A DNA stretch of 64,000 bases from Cytobacillus firmus DS1 (GCF_000565285.1 NZ_APVL01000008.1:62001-126000), one strand, 5' to 3'. Counted from the first letter of the stretch, positions 20,606 to 30,380 are shown. Numbers and translations: made by a program. The notes: a model not told the origin generated them from the letters alone.

Positions 20606-21943
20606 ATGCAGCAAAATGAGCAATGGTCATCGAAGATAGGATTTATTTTAGCATCGGCCGGTTCGGCAATCGGGCTTGGAGCTATCTGGAAGCTTCCGTA
20701 TGTGACAGGAACAAGCGGAGGCGGGGCATTTATATTATTATTTCTGTTATTTTCCCTTTTAATTGGTTTTCCGCTTTTGCTGGCTGAGTTTGTTATTGGC
20801 CGCAGTACGGGGAAGGAGGCAATCTCGGCATACAAGAATATTGCTCCGGGAACTAAATGGCACTGGATAGGCTACCTTGGCGTATTCACGTGTTTTCTGC
20901 TTTTATCCTTCTATAGTGTAATAGGCGGGTGGATTCTGAAGTACATTGTATACGGGGTTACCGGGTCCATGAATGGTGCAGGCAATTATGAGGAGCTATT
21001 TGGCGCAGCCGTGTCAGACTCTGTATCTGTTGTAGCGGCACAAGGGGTCTTTTTATTCATAACTGTTTTAGTTGTTGCCAAAGGCATCCAGAAGGGGATC
21101 GAGCAGGTCAGCAAAATTATGATGCCGGCTTTGTTTCTTTTATTTATTATTTTGATTGCAAGATCCCTGACACTGGATAATGCAATGGAAGGTGTCTCAT
21201 TCTTTTTAAAGCCTGATTTTTCAAATTTAACGTCCGAAACCGTTCTTTATGCGATGGGCCAATCGTTTTTCTCTCTAAGTGTCGGGGTTTCGGTTATGGT
21301 AACGTACAGCTCTTATCTATCTAAAAATGAAAATCTGATGCAGCCTGCTTTTTCTGTTGTCGGAATGAACTTATTTATTTCAGTTCTGGCTGGCCTGGCT
21401 ATTTTCCCTGCTGTGTTCTCATTGGGTTTTGAGCCTGCTGCAGGTCCTGGCTTATTGTTCATTGTCCTGCCATCTGTTTTTGATCAGATTCTGTTTGGGC
21501 GGGTGTTCCTGCTCTTCTTCCTTGCACTGTTTTTATTTGCAACCTTAACATCCGCTTTTTCAATGCTTGAAATTGTGGTGGCTGCTCTGACAAATAAGAA
21601 AGGAAGTGGCAGAACCCGTGCAGCCTGGCTGACAGGACTGGCAATCTTTATCGTCGGGGTCCCATCTGCATTATCCTTCGGCAGCTTATCCGAGATTTCA
21701 ATTTTCGGCAAAATCATCTTTGATGCTGCTGATTTTCTTGTCAGCAACATTTTGATGCCGGTTGGAGCTTTGCTGATTTCCATATTTGTGTCATACAAAA
21801 TGAAGAAAGATCTGCTGAGAAATGAATTGATTCAAGGTTTAAAATCGCTGAATGGAATTTTTTTCGTGTGGTATTTCCTTCTGCGCTATGTGGTTCCACT
21901 GGTTATTATCATTGTATTCCTTGATTCACTGCAGATTATATAA
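20606..21943 (+). CDS. Sodium-dependent transporter, NSS/SNF family
   Basis: This 445-residue membrane protein has about 11-12 transmembrane helices. The first helix carries the family's [17 protein letters not shown] sodium and substrate-binding segment. Bacterial members import amino acids such as tryptophan, tyrosine or leucine with sodium. The T-box leader with a Phe-type specifier suggests phenylalanine or another aromatic amino acid as substrate; that is inference. GGAGG precedes the ATG. Confidence 0.9.
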   Translation: MQQNEQWSSKIGFILASAGSAIGLGAIWKLPYVTGTSGGGAFILLFLLFSLLIGFPLLLAEFVIGRSTGKEAISAYKNIAPGTKWHWIGYLGVFTCFLLLSFYSVIGGWILKYIVYGVTGSMNGAGNYEELFGAAVSDSVSVVAAQGVFLFITVLVVAKGIQKGIEQVSKIMMPALFLLFIILIARSLTLDNAMEGVSFFLKPDFSNLTSETVLYAMGQSFFSLSVGVSVMVTYSSYLSKNENLMQPAFSVVGMNLFISVLAGLAIFPAVFSLGFEPAAGPGLLFIVLPSVFDQILFGRVFLLFFLALFLFATLTSAFSMLEIVVAALTNKKGSGRTRAAWLTGLAIFIVGVPSALSFGSLSEISIFGKIIFDAADFLVSNILMPVGALLISIFVSYKMKKDLLRNELIQGLKSLNGIFFVWYFLLRYVVPLVIIIVFLDSLQII

Positions 21944-21946
21944 TAA

Positions 21947-21981
21947 AGAAGAGGGATGGCAAGGTGCCACCCCTCTTCTTA
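21947..21981. terminator. Shared terminator between the NSS transporter and yqjM
   Basis: AAGAAGAGGG-TGGCA and TGCC-CCCTCTTCTT form a long stem between two convergent genes; the T runs are short on both sides. Confidence 0.6.
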
Positions 21982-21984
21982 ATG

Positions 21985-23004
21985 TTACAGCCATCCCCGT
22001 TCATATTGCTTAGGAGGTTCGATTGAGGCGCCAAGTTCTTTTGCTGCTGTCCGCGGCCAATACGGGTCTCTCAGCAATTCTCTGGCAATAAAGATTAAAT
22101 CAGCCCGTCCGTTTTGGAGGATTTCTTCAGCCTGCAGGCCGGATGTAATCAGCCCGACTGCACCAGTCTGGATATTCGCACCTTCTTTAATGGTTTCAGA
22201 GAATTTGACCTGGTAGCCCGGATAAGTATGTATTCTGGCCGGCACTACTGCTCCGGAGCTTACGTCAATAAGATCCACACCCTGCTCCTTCATCCATTTT
22301 CCCATTTCTGCATAATCCTCTGCGGTTAACCCTTCATCATGATAATCATGGGCTGATACTCTGACAAATAGAGGTCCATCCCAAACGGCTTTAACGGCTT
22401 CAATGACTTCACGGAGGAAGCGGTATCGGTTTTCGGCCGTCCCCCCATACTCATCATTCCGTTTATTGCTTAGTGGTGAAAGAAACTCATTGATCAGATA
22501 GCCGTGTGCCGCATGAATTTCAATTACTTCAAAGCCGGCTTTTTTCGCCCTTTCAGCACCTTTTTTGAATGCATCCACGGTTTCTGAAACTTCTTCTTTT
22601 GTCATTTCTTTTGGTGTTTTCATTTTCTCATTAAACGCAATAGCAGATGGGGCGAGAATTTCTCCTTCGACAGCCGCTTTTCTGCCGGCATGCGCAAGCT
22701 GTATTCCAGGTGAAGCACCGTGTTCTTTCATTAGCCCGGTTAATTCCTTCAGGCCAGCGATATGGTCATCACTCCATATTCCCAGATCCTGAGGAGAAAT
22801 CCGGCCCTGCGGGGTCACGGCAGTTGCTTCCAGGATGATTAATCCCACCTGCCCGACAGCCCGGCTCGCATAATGAGTCCGGTGCCAGTTTTCAACCATT
22901 CCGTCTTCATTATGGCTTGAATACATGCACATCGGTGCCATAACAATTCTGTTTTTAAAGGTGACTCCTTTAATCGTAAAAGGTGAAAAAAGTTTTGTTT
23001 CCAT
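21985..23004 (-). CDS. namA: NADPH dehydrogenase, old yellow enzyme family
   Basis: This 339-residue FMN enzyme corresponds to B. subtilis YqjM and reduces activated C=C bonds and nitro compounds with NADPH. The redox-tuning C26 and Y28 of the YqjM subgroup are present in MAPMCMYSS. The paired substrate histidines are in EIHAAHGYL. The C-terminal arginine (ERGWL), which reaches into the neighbouring active site in this subgroup, is also present. Monocistronic. Confidence 0.95.
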   Translation of the reverse strand: METKLFSPFTIKGVTFKNRIVMAPMCMYSSHNEDGMVENWHRTHYASRAVGQVGLIILEATAVTPQGRISPQDLGIWSDDHIAGLKELTGLMKEHGASPGIQLAHAGRKAAVEGEILAPSAIAFNEKMKTPKEMTKEEVSETVDAFKKGAERAKKAGFEVIEIHAAHGYLINEFLSPLSNKRNDEYGGTAENRYRFLREVIEAVKAVWDGPLFVRVSAHDYHDEGLTAEDYAEMGKWMKEQGVDLIDVSSGAVVPARIHTYPGYQVKFSETIKEGANIQTGAVGLITSGLQAEEILQNGRADLIFIARELLRDPYWPRTAAKELGASIEPPKQYERGWL

Positions 23005-23098
23005 AATTTCTGCCTCCTTATTTCGCTATCCTAAATATTAAGTATATCAGGCAGTTCGATAAATGAAAAAGAACATGCATTCAGGAAGGTGTGTGCTT

Positions 23099-24253
23099 TC
23101 AGCGTCTATTCCTCAGTTCGCTTAACTTATATAATGTACCTCTCCAGACTATGCCGCCCCGTACAAAGGTTAGAATGCTGGCACGAATTATGGAATAAAT
23201 AAACAGGAGAGCTGTAATTGGAAATACAGTAAACAGAAGCGGAGAAAATTTTGACATTCTTTTTGTAATGATTGTATAAACACCTGCTAATAAAATAATA
23301 TTTGCAAGGCTTAAACTGAAAATAATTTTGTCAGTTGAAAAAATGGAGAAAAAGGGAAGCACCTGAGAAAGGAATGTGCCGGCAATTGCAAATAGCACCA
23401 TGCTAATACGGTAATGCAGGCCTGCAAAAGTATTTTTCTCCAATCCTTTGAAGGCTTCTATTAAGCTTTCATACCATTCAACTTCAATCAGGTCCATCGC
23501 CGTTGCAAATTTCTGCCTGAATCCATTTTGTTTCATTTTCATTCCAAGCATTAAATCATCATCAGGCCGCATTTTTATTGCCCTATGTGTTCCGATTTCG
23601 TCATAGGAACGTCTGGACACCATGTTAAATGCCCCAATGCCAATTCCGCTCTTAGAACGTGGATTGTTCGCCAGCCAGGGGCGTTTATAATAGGAGAAGC
23701 CGAAAAGAAAAAAAGCAATGAACGTATTGAGCCAGAAACTCCTGCCCGTCAAGCTCGGTGCCGCCGTTAAATGGTCAAGGTCATTCTTGCTGAAATAATG
23801 AACCGCCTTGCTGAAGGCATCCTTTTTAAATAACACATCGGCATCTGTAAACAGAATTAATTCCCCTGATGATTCCATATATCCTTTATAAAGAGCGTGG
23901 TTTTTTCCCAGCCATCCGCATGGGAGGGAATCAATATGAATACATTTAACCCTTGAATCATTCTTCTGAATATGGTCCATGATGCTTCCTGTGCTGTCGG
24001 CTGAACGGTCATTGACCAATATCCATTCAATGCGCTTATAGCTTTGCCGCAGCTGGGTTTCTAAGCTCACAGCAAGCTTGGCTTCTTCATTCCTTGCCGC
24101 TGTTATAACAGAAAGAAGGGGGCCCTCAGTCATCGTATCGCTATCTTCAAGCCGGTCCAGGCTCTTTAGTCCCAGAACAGCATCAATTAGTACTGCAATC
24201 CATACCAGGAGGCTTGCGCTTAATAGAATAATGAGCATTTGCAGGTTTCTCAT
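23099..24253 (-). CDS. Membrane glycosyltransferase, family 2
   Basis: This protein of about 384 residues has an N-terminal transmembrane helix, a GT-A domain (SVITAARNEEAKL, VNDRSADSTG and the metal motif FTDADVLF), and several C-terminal helices. It resembles GT2 enzymes that act on lipid or carotenoid acceptors, but the acceptor is not visible. The reading frame extends to 24376, overlapping proI by 70 bases. An internal ATG at 24253 or 24238 is more likely; neither has an ideal ribosome site. Confidence 0.8.
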   Translation of the reverse strand: MRNLQMLIILLSASLLVWIAVLIDAVLGLKSLDRLEDSDTMTEGPLLSVITAARNEEAKLAVSLETQLRQSYKRIEWILVNDRSADSTGSIMDHIQKNDSRVKCIHIDSLPCGWLGKNHALYKGYMESSGELILFTDADVLFKKDAFSKAVHYFSKNDLDHLTAAPSLTGRSFWLNTFIAFFLFGFSYYKRPWLANNPRSKSGIGIGAFNMVSRRSYDEIGTHRAIKMRPDDDLMLGMKMKQNGFRQKFATAMDLIEVEWYESLIEAFKGLEKNTFAGLHYRISMVLFAIAGTFLSQVLPFFSIFSTDKIIFSLSLANIILLAGVYTIITKRMSKFSPLLFTVFPITALLFIYSIIRASILTFVRGGIVWRGTLYKLSELRNRR

Positions 24254-24306
24254 CCTTTTTTCATAGTTTGCAATAAGACGGCATTTTTTTGGGGAGATGC
24301 TGCCAG

Positions 24307-25137
24307 CTAAATTTTCACTGTGCTGCTGAAGCTTTGGCCAAGCCGCCTGGATTGGGCTGTCGCTTCCTTGATGCATTCAATGAAAGCTTCCTGCACTCCG
24401 TTCGCTTCAAGCACTTTTACACCTGCTTCGGTGGTGCCGCCGGGACTTGTTACTTCCTTCCTCAGCTGCTCGGGGTCCTTGGCTGATCTGGCCAGCATTT
24501 CGGCTGCCCCGATGAGTGTCTGGATGATGAATTCTTTCGCCATACCCTTTTCGAGCCCGATTTCTTCCGCGCTTTTTTCCATAGCTTCCGCAAGATAGTA
24601 AATATACGCCGGTCCGCTGCCTGACAGCCCTGTTACAGCATCCAGCTGTCTTTCCTCAACAAATGCTGATTTTCCCACTGTATCAAAAATCCCTATTACT
24701 GCTTCAAGCTGTTCTTTGGTCACTCTTTCATTAGCCGATAAGGCGCTCGCTGACTTTCCGACGGCTGCCGATGTATTCGGCATGGCTCTCACGACTGGCA
24801 GCTTTTTTTCTGCCAAAAGTTCAATGCTTTCGATCGAAACGCCGGCGAGAACGGAAATGATCAACATGTCTTCCTGTAAATAAGGCTTTATGAGATTGAT
24901 GGCCTCCTGAGCATCTTTTGGCTTCATCGCTAAAATAACAGCATCCGCCCCGCTTAACAGTTCACTAAGATTATAAGTGGCCTGAACATCATAGGCTTTT
25001 TGCAGGGATTGCAGCTTTTCCCTGCTGCACCGGTTTGTTACCCAAATATTGCTGCCGGTAATGAGCCGGCTTTCGACGATTCCTGATATTAACGCTTCTG
25101 CCATTGATCCTGCTCCTACAATAGCTAATTTTTTCAT
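24307..25137 (-). CDS. proI: Pyrroline-5-carboxylate reductase
   Basis: This 276-residue enzyme carries out the last step of proline synthesis. The NAD(P)-binding GAGSMAEALI is at the N-terminus and the substrate-side segment DAVTGLSGSGPAYIY is intact. It is preceded by a proline-type T-box leader, as reported for B. subtilis proI (yqjO). AAGGAGG precedes the ATG. Confidence 0.95.
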   Translation of the reverse strand: MKKLAIVGAGSMAEALISGIVESRLITGSNIWVTNRCSREKLQSLQKAYDVQATYNLSELLSGADAVILAMKPKDAQEAINLIKPYLQEDMLIISVLAGVSIESIELLAEKKLPVVRAMPNTSAAVGKSASALSANERVTKEQLEAVIGIFDTVGKSAFVEERQLDAVTGLSGSGPAYIYYLAEAMEKSAEEIGLEKGMAKEFIIQTLIGAAEMLARSAKDPEQLRKEVTSPGGTTEAGVKVLEANGVQEAFIECIKEATAQSRRLGQSFSSTVKI

Positions 25138-25182
25138 TGTACTGTTATTCCTCCTTATTGTTGCTCCATTTGCCGGCTGTTA

Positions 25183-25470
25183 AAAATAAAAAAGCCTTTC
25201 CATCCAGTAAAGGACGAAAAGACTTTGCTTCCGCGGTACCACCTTCATTGCCTTTTCTTTCTTTGTGCAGCATGCCTGCCGCAGCCGCTGTGTTTTTGAA
25301 AAGGCATCTCGATCCCGATAACGCCGGGGGTGCGTTTAGGTTTTCCTAACAGCTCATAAGGCAGGTTCAATGGTCAAGTGGACGGTGAAGCCTTTCAGCC
25401 GCTCGAGCTTCACTCTCTTTCGCCGTTTTCCATTTACTAATCTTATTCATCGCCATGTTTCTGCTGTAGA
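25183..25470 (-). promoter_or_regulatory. T-box leader of proI, apparent Pro (CCU) specifier
   Basis: On the - strand AAGGTGGTACCGCGG is at 25245-25231. The specifier region reads GAA-CCT-G at about 25364-25358, a proline codon followed by a purine. The terminator pairs GTCTTTTCGTCC with GGATGGAAAGGC (25223-25194) and runs into TTTTTTATTTTTA. Low proline charging would allow proI expression, matching the gene. Confidence 0.93.
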
Positions 25471-25509
25471 AGTACAGCTTTGATTTATGAAAATCAAATT
25501 TTAATTGTG

Positions 25510-25539
25510 ATTATGCAAGAAGACACGCTTATTTGTCAA
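25510..25539 (-). promoter_or_regulatory. Sigma-A promoter of the proI leader
   Basis: TTGACA (25539-25534) and CATAAT (25515-25510) on the - strand are 18 bases apart, giving a leader of about 370 bases. The remaining gap to 25785 is AT-rich and I see nothing definite in it. Confidence 0.65.
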
Positions 25540-25798
25540 GAATTATTTTTCAAAAAATTATCAATATTGCGTAAAAGTTATGTGAAAATAATGACAATTA
25601 CTAAAAAGAACGGTACACTTATTTTTATATATGTAATTTTGTAAATTATGTTATTAAATTCCGCTAATATGTGCGTATGGCAAATGCTGATATTTTAAGG
25701 GGATAACAGAGCAGTTACTTAAAGGAAGCAAGTCTGCGGAAGTATATAGAAAACAGCTTTATTTTATTTAAATATAGTGATTTTAGGGGGATTGTATA

Positions 25799-26773
25799 AT
25801 GGCAAAATGGAAGGATGGTATTGCAAAGCTTGTTATCCCGACACCTTTTCCTGTCGGCGACGTTAATGTATATGCAGTAAAAGGGGAAAAGCTGACTCTT
25901 GTCGATGCCGGGCCTAAAACGGATGAAGCATGGGAAGCTTTAAAATCCCAGCTTAAAGAGCTGAATTTAACTCCCGGTGATTTTGAACAGGTTGTTCTCA
26001 CACATCATCATCCCGATCATGCCGGGCTGCTTGACTTTTTCCCGGACAATCTTGATGTGTTCGGGCACCCGGTTAACCAAAGGTGGCTGTCCCGTACTGA
26101 CGAATTTCTAAAATTTCATGATGAGTTTTACATAAAACTGTTTAGCGAATTTGGAATTCCTGAAAGGTATGCTTCCTTTATTAACAAAATGAAAAAGACT
26201 TTGCGCTATTCCTGCAATCGTACCCTGACAGGAGAGCTGAAGGAAGGCAGCCAGCCTGAAGGACTTAACGAATGGACGGTAATGGAGACCCCCGGGCATG
26301 CACAGAGCCATATAGGTTTGTTCAGGGAGAAAGATGGTGTATTCCTTGGAGGAGACCATTTGCTTGCACACATTTCACCTAATCCTATCCTGGAGCCGCC
26401 GCTTCCCGGCAATGCGGAAAGGCCGAAGCCGCAGCTTCAGTATAACGAGTCTCTGAAAAAACTGCGGCAGCTGCCGATATCCCTTTTTTATTCCGGACAT
26501 GGAGAGGATATTACAAATGTGAATGGGTTAATAAGCGAAAGGCTTGGCCGCCAGCATGAGCGGGCAATGAAAGTAAAGGCATGGCTTGAGTCCGAATCGC
26601 TTACTGTTTTTGCGGTGTGCCGCCGCCTTTTTCCGAAGGTTTATGAGAAGGAGCTTTCCCTGACCATTTCTGAAACAGTCGCACAGCTTGACTATTTGCA
26701 TTCAATAGGGGAGATTTATATAAATAAAGAGGAGGAAGCATTCTTGTATTCCGCATCAAAAGAGGTGGTTTGA
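25799..26773 (+). CDS. yqjP: MBL-fold metallo-hydrolase (YqjP)
   Basis: This 324-residue metallo-beta-lactamase-fold hydrolase has the metal motif HHHPDHAG and further ligands in ETPGHAQSH and GGDH. A C-terminal winged-helix-like extension follows the core, as in the YqjP group. The substrate is unknown. AGGGGG precedes the ATG. yqjQ follows directly. Confidence 0.88.
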   Translation: MAKWKDGIAKLVIPTPFPVGDVNVYAVKGEKLTLVDAGPKTDEAWEALKSQLKELNLTPGDFEQVVLTHHHPDHAGLLDFFPDNLDVFGHPVNQRWLSRTDEFLKFHDEFYIKLFSEFGIPERYASFINKMKKTLRYSCNRTLTGELKEGSQPEGLNEWTVMETPGHAQSHIGLFREKDGVFLGGDHLLAHISPNPILEPPLPGNAERPKPQLQYNESLKKLRQLPISLFYSGHGEDITNVNGLISERLGRQHERAMKVKAWLESESLTVFAVCRRLFPKVYEKELSLTISETVAQLDYLHSIGEIYINKEEEAFLYSASKEVV

Positions 26774-27568
26774 TTGTCAGACAGATTAAAAAATAAAAAT
26801 GTGATTATCACAGGTGCATCAGGCGGGATCGGGGCGCAAATGGCCGTCCTTTGTGCCGAAAGGGGAGCAAACCTTGTCCTTCTTGCCCGCAGCCTTGACA
26901 AATTGCAGGAGCTGCAGGCAGACTTGCGGAAGCGTTTTTCAGCCGATGTTCATGTGCATAAGCTTGATGTTTCAGACACTGACGAAGTTTCGGCTGTTTT
27001 TTCAGAGATCATTGCCCGGTTTGGTCACATAGACGTTCTTGTGAATAACGCCGGCTTCGGTGTTTTCCGGGAGGCGCATGAAGCAAAAGTTGAAGAAATA
27101 AAGGGAATGTTTGATGTAAACGTTGTTGGCTTAATGGCCTGCACGAGCATGGTGCTGCCAGTGATGAGGAAACAGAGGAGCGGCCATATTATTAATATCG
27201 CTTCACAGGCCGGCAAAATGGCCACACCGAAATCGAGTGTCTATTCCGCAACCAAGCATGCGGTTCTTGGCTATACAAACAGCCTTCGGATGGAGCTTGC
27301 TGACAGCAATGTATTTGTGACTGCAGTTAACCCCGGACCGATTGAAACCAATTTCTTTACGATTGCAGATGAAAAGGGCACATACGTGAAAAATGTCAGC
27401 AAATTTATGCTTAAGCCTGAATACGTGGCCCGCAAAGTAGTCAATGCCATGCTGCGGCCTGTCAGGGAAATCAACCTTCCGCGGTGGATGAATGCGGGGA
27501 GCATTATCTATGCCCTTTTTCCAGGCATGTTCGAAAAAATTGGAAAACGCGCATTCAATCAAAAATAA
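26774..27568 (+). CDS. yqjQ: Short-chain dehydrogenase (YqjQ)
   Basis: This 264-residue SDR oxidoreductase has the cofactor motif GASGGIG, NNAGFG, and the catalytic Y-x-x-x-K in YSATK. The TTG start sits on the base after the yqjP stop and follows GAGGTGG. The substrate is not known; the co-translation with a hydrolase suggests a two-step conversion. Confidence 0.9.
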   Translation: MSDRLKNKNVIITGASGGIGAQMAVLCAERGANLVLLARSLDKLQELQADLRKRFSADVHVHKLDVSDTDEVSAVFSEIIARFGHIDVLVNNAGFGVFREAHEAKVEEIKGMFDVNVVGLMACTSMVLPVMRKQRSGHIINIASQAGKMATPKSSVYSATKHAVLGYTNSLRMELADSNVFVTAVNPGPIETNFFTIADEKGTYVKNVSKFMLKPEYVARKVVNAMLRPVREINLPRWMNAGSIIYALFPGMFEKIGKRAFNQK

Positions 27569-27576
27569 GAAGCTCA

Positions 27577-27615
27577 GAAGCTGCAGCCATATGCCTGCAG
27601 CTTCTTTTGTTTTTG
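27577..27615 (+). terminator. Terminator after yqjQ
   Basis: GAAGCTGCAG and CTGCAGCTTC pair around 8 bases and run into TTTTGTTTTT. Confidence 0.9.
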
Positions 27616-27686
27616 ACTGGTGAGGCGTCTAACCTGGGGAGAAAGAACCACTTTTAAGAAAAACCGCGTAAAATTTCCATTGAAAC

Positions 27687-27738
27687 CGAACGCATATTCA
27701 CTTAATATAATGGGTATACATATACAGAACAGATGTTC
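27687..27738 (+). promoter_or_regulatory. SOS control region of uvrX: two LexA boxes and a -10
   Basis: A full LexA/DinR box GAAC-AGAT-GTTC is at 27727-27738. A second site CGAAC-GCAT-ATTCA (27687-27700) matches 12 of 14 consensus bases. TATAAT at 27706-27711 lies between them, so LexA would flank the promoter and cover the start of transcription. The -35 is weak. Confidence 0.75.
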
Positions 27739-27830
27739 TTGTTATATATATTTTTTCTCAGAGGGGCTATGCAGCATAGAAGCTGATAAGCAGCGCCTTA
27801 CGCTTTTTTTTGAAGGAGGATGTCGAAGTC

Positions 27831-29090
27831 ATGGTTGATTACAGCTCAATGCCGAACAATCAAATTTTGTGTGTTGATATGAAGAGCTTTTATGCAAGCT
27901 GTTCTGCTGTCATGCTTGGTCTGGATCCTCTTGACTGCTATCTTGTAATTGCCGGGAATGTGGAACGGAAGGGGAGCGTTGTTCTGGCGGCCTCTCCGCG
28001 AATGAAAAAAGAGTTTGGAATAAAGACAGGGTCCCGTCTTTTTGAGGTCCCCCAAGATCCGCGCATTCGAGTTGAGGAGCCGAAAATGGCGACTTATTTA
28101 AGAATCTCCACTGAAATCACCAGAGTGTTTAACCGATATGTCCCCAAGGAAGCCATCCATACGTACAGTGTCGATGAAAGCTTTATAAAAGTAGACGGCG
28201 CAGTGCATCTCTGGGGTGATGCCCAGACGATTGCCTGGAAAATAAAAGATGATATTGAACGGGAATTTCAGCTTCCCTGTGCCATAGGAATAGGGCCTAA
28301 TTTGCTAATGTCAAAGCTGTGCCTGGACCTTGAGGCGAAAAAAAAGGGAGTTGCACAATGGACGTATGGAGATGTAAAAGCAAAGCTGTGGAATGTATCC
28401 CCTTTACGGGAAATGTGGGGCATCGGCCGCCGTGTTGAAAAGACATTGAATGGAATGGGGATTTTTACAGTCGGCCAGCTTGCCCGCTATGATCTGGCTA
28501 AGCTCGAGAAGAAGTTTGGGATTATGGGCAATCAGCTCTATCACCATGCATGGGGGATTGATCTGTCGGAAATAGGCGCGCCGATTATGGCAGGACAGAT
28601 CAGCTTCGGCAAAAGCCAGATTTTACTGAGGGATTACAAAGAGGAAAAGGAAATTAAGCATGTGGTCCTTGAGATGTGTGAAGAAGTGGCAAGAAGGGCC
28701 CGCAGCCACCGGAAAGCCGGCAGAACTATCAGCTTCGGCCTTGGCTACAGCCAGGATGAATTCGGAGGGGGCTTTTACCGCTCCAGGACAGTAGACCGGC
28801 CAACCAATATTACAATGGACCTTTATCGGGTCTGCCTCGAGCTTTTTGACGAGAATTATGAGGGGAAAACAGTGCGGCAGATTTCCATTTCCCTCGGCAA
28901 TATTACGGATGACTGCGAAATGCAGCTAAGTCTGTTCGACTTGGATGGCTGGAAAAAAAGGGAGCTCGGCTATACTGTCGACCGGATCCGCTCCAAGTTT
29001 GGAGGAGGAGCTCTGCTGAGAGCCGTCTCTTATACAGGCGCAGGAACCGCCAAACACCGTGCGGCATTGGTCGGCGGCCATAAAATGTAA
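27831..29090 (+). CDS. uvrX: Y-family DNA polymerase, UvrX/YqjW type
   Basis: This 419-residue translesion polymerase has D16 in CVDMKSFYASC and D115-E116 in YSVDES. The C-terminal QLSLFD is a clamp-binding motif. The ATG at 27831 follows AAGGAGG by 11 bases. LexA boxes upstream and a YolD-like partner downstream are the usual setting for this SOS mutagenesis group. It corresponds to B. subtilis yqjW (PolY2). Confidence 0.93.
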   Translation: MVDYSSMPNNQILCVDMKSFYASCSAVMLGLDPLDCYLVIAGNVERKGSVVLAASPRMKKEFGIKTGSRLFEVPQDPRIRVEEPKMATYLRISTEITRVFNRYVPKEAIHTYSVDESFIKVDGAVHLWGDAQTIAWKIKDDIEREFQLPCAIGIGPNLLMSKLCLDLEAKKKGVAQWTYGDVKAKLWNVSPLREMWGIGRRVEKTLNGMGIFTVGQLARYDLAKLEKKFGIMGNQLYHHAWGIDLSEIGAPIMAGQISFGKSQILLRDYKEEKEIKHVVLEMCEEVARRARSHRKAGRTISFGLGYSQDEFGGGFYRSRTVDRPTNITMDLYRVCLELFDENYEGKTVRQISISLGNITDDCEMQLSLFDLDGWKKRELGYTVDRIRSKFGGGALLRAVSYTGAGTAKHRAALVGGHKM

Positions 29091-29104
29091 AAGGGGGTCA
29101 GCTT

Positions 29105-29440
29105 ATGATTCGCGATCGGGGCAGAATTAAATGGACTTCCATGATGCTGCCGGAACATGTAAAGCTCTTAAGAGACTGGGCAAAGGAAGATACACACGAG
29201 CAAAAGCGGGAATTGGATGAGCAGAAGCTTGAATATATGAATGGAATTCTTTCGGAAGCAATGGAATTCCAAAAAAGCGTTACACTTACACATTACAGGG
29301 GCAGAAATTATGAACTGGTCATCGGGAGTATTCATTATTGGGATGACCTTGGCCAAAAACTTCATGTTGTTGACCGATTTGGGGAAATTCACCGTATTTC
29401 CATTAACGCTATAGCAGATGCGCGGTTTACGGAAGAATAG
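29105..29440 (+). CDS. yqjX: YolD-like protein
   Basis: This 111-residue protein opens MIRDRGRIKWTSMMLPEHV, the YolD/YqjX family signature, and ends in a WYL-like beta segment. YolD-like proteins are encoded next to UvrX polymerases; a UmuD-like helper role has been suggested but is not established. It lies 14 bases after uvrX with AAAGGGGGT upstream, so both are in the SOS transcript. Confidence 0.9.
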   Translation: MIRDRGRIKWTSMMLPEHVKLLRDWAKEDTHEQKRELDEQKLEYMNGILSEAMEFQKSVTLTHYRGRNYELVIGSIHYWDDLGQKLHVVDRFGEIHRISINAIADARFTEE

Positions 29441-29513
29441 GGCTGTCTGAACTGGATGAATTTAAAACGGTTAGTTTTTGGACGGGGGAAGCACCTTAAC
29501 AGCAGGGAGGTGT

Positions 29514-29678
29514 ATGAAGATGCCAAGAGGAAAAGAACTGGAACAGCTGCCAATGGCTAATATCGCACCAGGGGCCGGGGAAGACAGTACGGACAGGGAC
29601 CGGGAACTGCTTCAGGGGATTGTACAAGATGAAGGAGCAATACCCGCAAGAATAAAAAATGAAAAAAAACGGGGATGA
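29514..29678 (+). CDS. Small hypothetical protein, 54 aa
   Basis: MKMPRGKELEQ opens a hydrophilic 54-residue protein with no membrane segment or known motif. A strong GGGAGGTG site precedes the ATG by one base, and a second ATG follows two codons later with better spacing. The stop codon lies inside the stem of the following terminator. I do not recognise it; position suggests it is the last gene of the uvrX-yolD transcript. Confidence 0.5.
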   Translation: MKMPRGKELEQLPMANIAPGAGEDSTDRDRELLQGIVQDEGAIPARIKNEKKRG

Positions 29679-29692
29679 CTGTCCCCGTTTTC
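29664..29692. terminator. Bidirectional terminator between the 54-aa ORF and the CDGSH gene
   Basis: AAAACGGGGA and TCCCCGTTTT pair around TGACTG-like loop bases, with A and T runs on either side. Confidence 0.8.
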
Positions 29693-29697
29693 CACCC

Positions 29698-29916
29698 TTA
29701 TTGCTTGTCATCGGGAGCTTTCTCCGCACGGACACAGGAGTGGAAAGTTCCTTTATGAGTGCCATCACAAAATGGGATTTTCAAGGATCTTCCGCAGCGG
29801 CAAAGGGAGAAGGTTTGTTTTGTTTCAAACGTATTTCCATCCATATCAATTAACTCCACCGGGCCTGTTACACGCAGCGGGCCATTATCCATCACTTTAA
29901 TCTGCACCTTGGACAT
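29698..29916 (-). CDS. CDGSH iron-sulfur domain protein
   Basis: This 72-residue protein carries the complete [2Fe-2S] motif C-R-C-G-x(6)-F-C-D-G-T-H with three Cys and one His ligand. It probably works in redox or Fe-S handling in the cytoplasm. The ATG at 29916 follows AAAGGATG; the upstream TTG at 29922 is too close to that site. It converges on the 54-residue ORF and is divergent from the HesB-like gene. Confidence 0.9.
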   Translation of the reverse strand: MSKVQIKVMDNGPLRVTGPVELIDMDGNTFETKQTFSLCRCGRSLKIPFCDGTHKGTFHSCVRAEKAPDDKQ

Positions 29917-30039
29917 ATCCAATCATCCTTTCTAAAAAAACATTATTTCGGTGGCTGAATAGCAGCTGTCTCTTTCAGAAGCATGTTATTCCTATCTGTG
30001 TTAAAATCAGCATATGCAAAGGGGAGGTAGTTTTACAAC

Positions 30040-30366
30040 ATGGAAATAACATTAACTGGAACAGCGGCAGAAAAATTATCGGGACGGATTGCCGGCAAAG
30101 ATGGATTTATAAAGCTTAAGTATGATATAGATGGCTGCGGCTGTGTTGTAAGCGGAGTGGCTGCACTCTGGCTTGTTGACGAGCTTGATGAAGATGACAG
30201 GGAGATCAAAACAAACACCGGCAGCATATATGTGGAAAAATCTAAGGAAGTATTTTTGGATGAAAATTTAACGATAGACTTTTCTGAGAAGGCTAACTGC
30301 TTTCAGTTAAAAAGCCCGAATCAGTATCTAAATCCGAGAATGAGCTTTATTGATAAAACAAAATAA
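30040..30366 (+). CDS. yqkB: HesB/IscA-like iron-sulfur protein (YqkB)
   Basis: This 108-residue protein has the HesB-like fold and a GCGC pair in YDIDGCGCVVSG, but lacks the C-terminal Cys pair of true A-type Fe-S carriers, as is usual for the YqkB group. Length and position match B. subtilis yqkB. GGGGAGG precedes the ATG. Confidence 0.87.
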   Translation: MEITLTGTAAEKLSGRIAGKDGFIKLKYDIDGCGCVVSGVAALWLVDELDEDDREIKTNTGSIYVEKSKEVFLDENLTIDFSEKANCFQLKSPNQYLNPRMSFIDKTK

Positions 30367-30380
30367 ATGATCTAGCAGAC

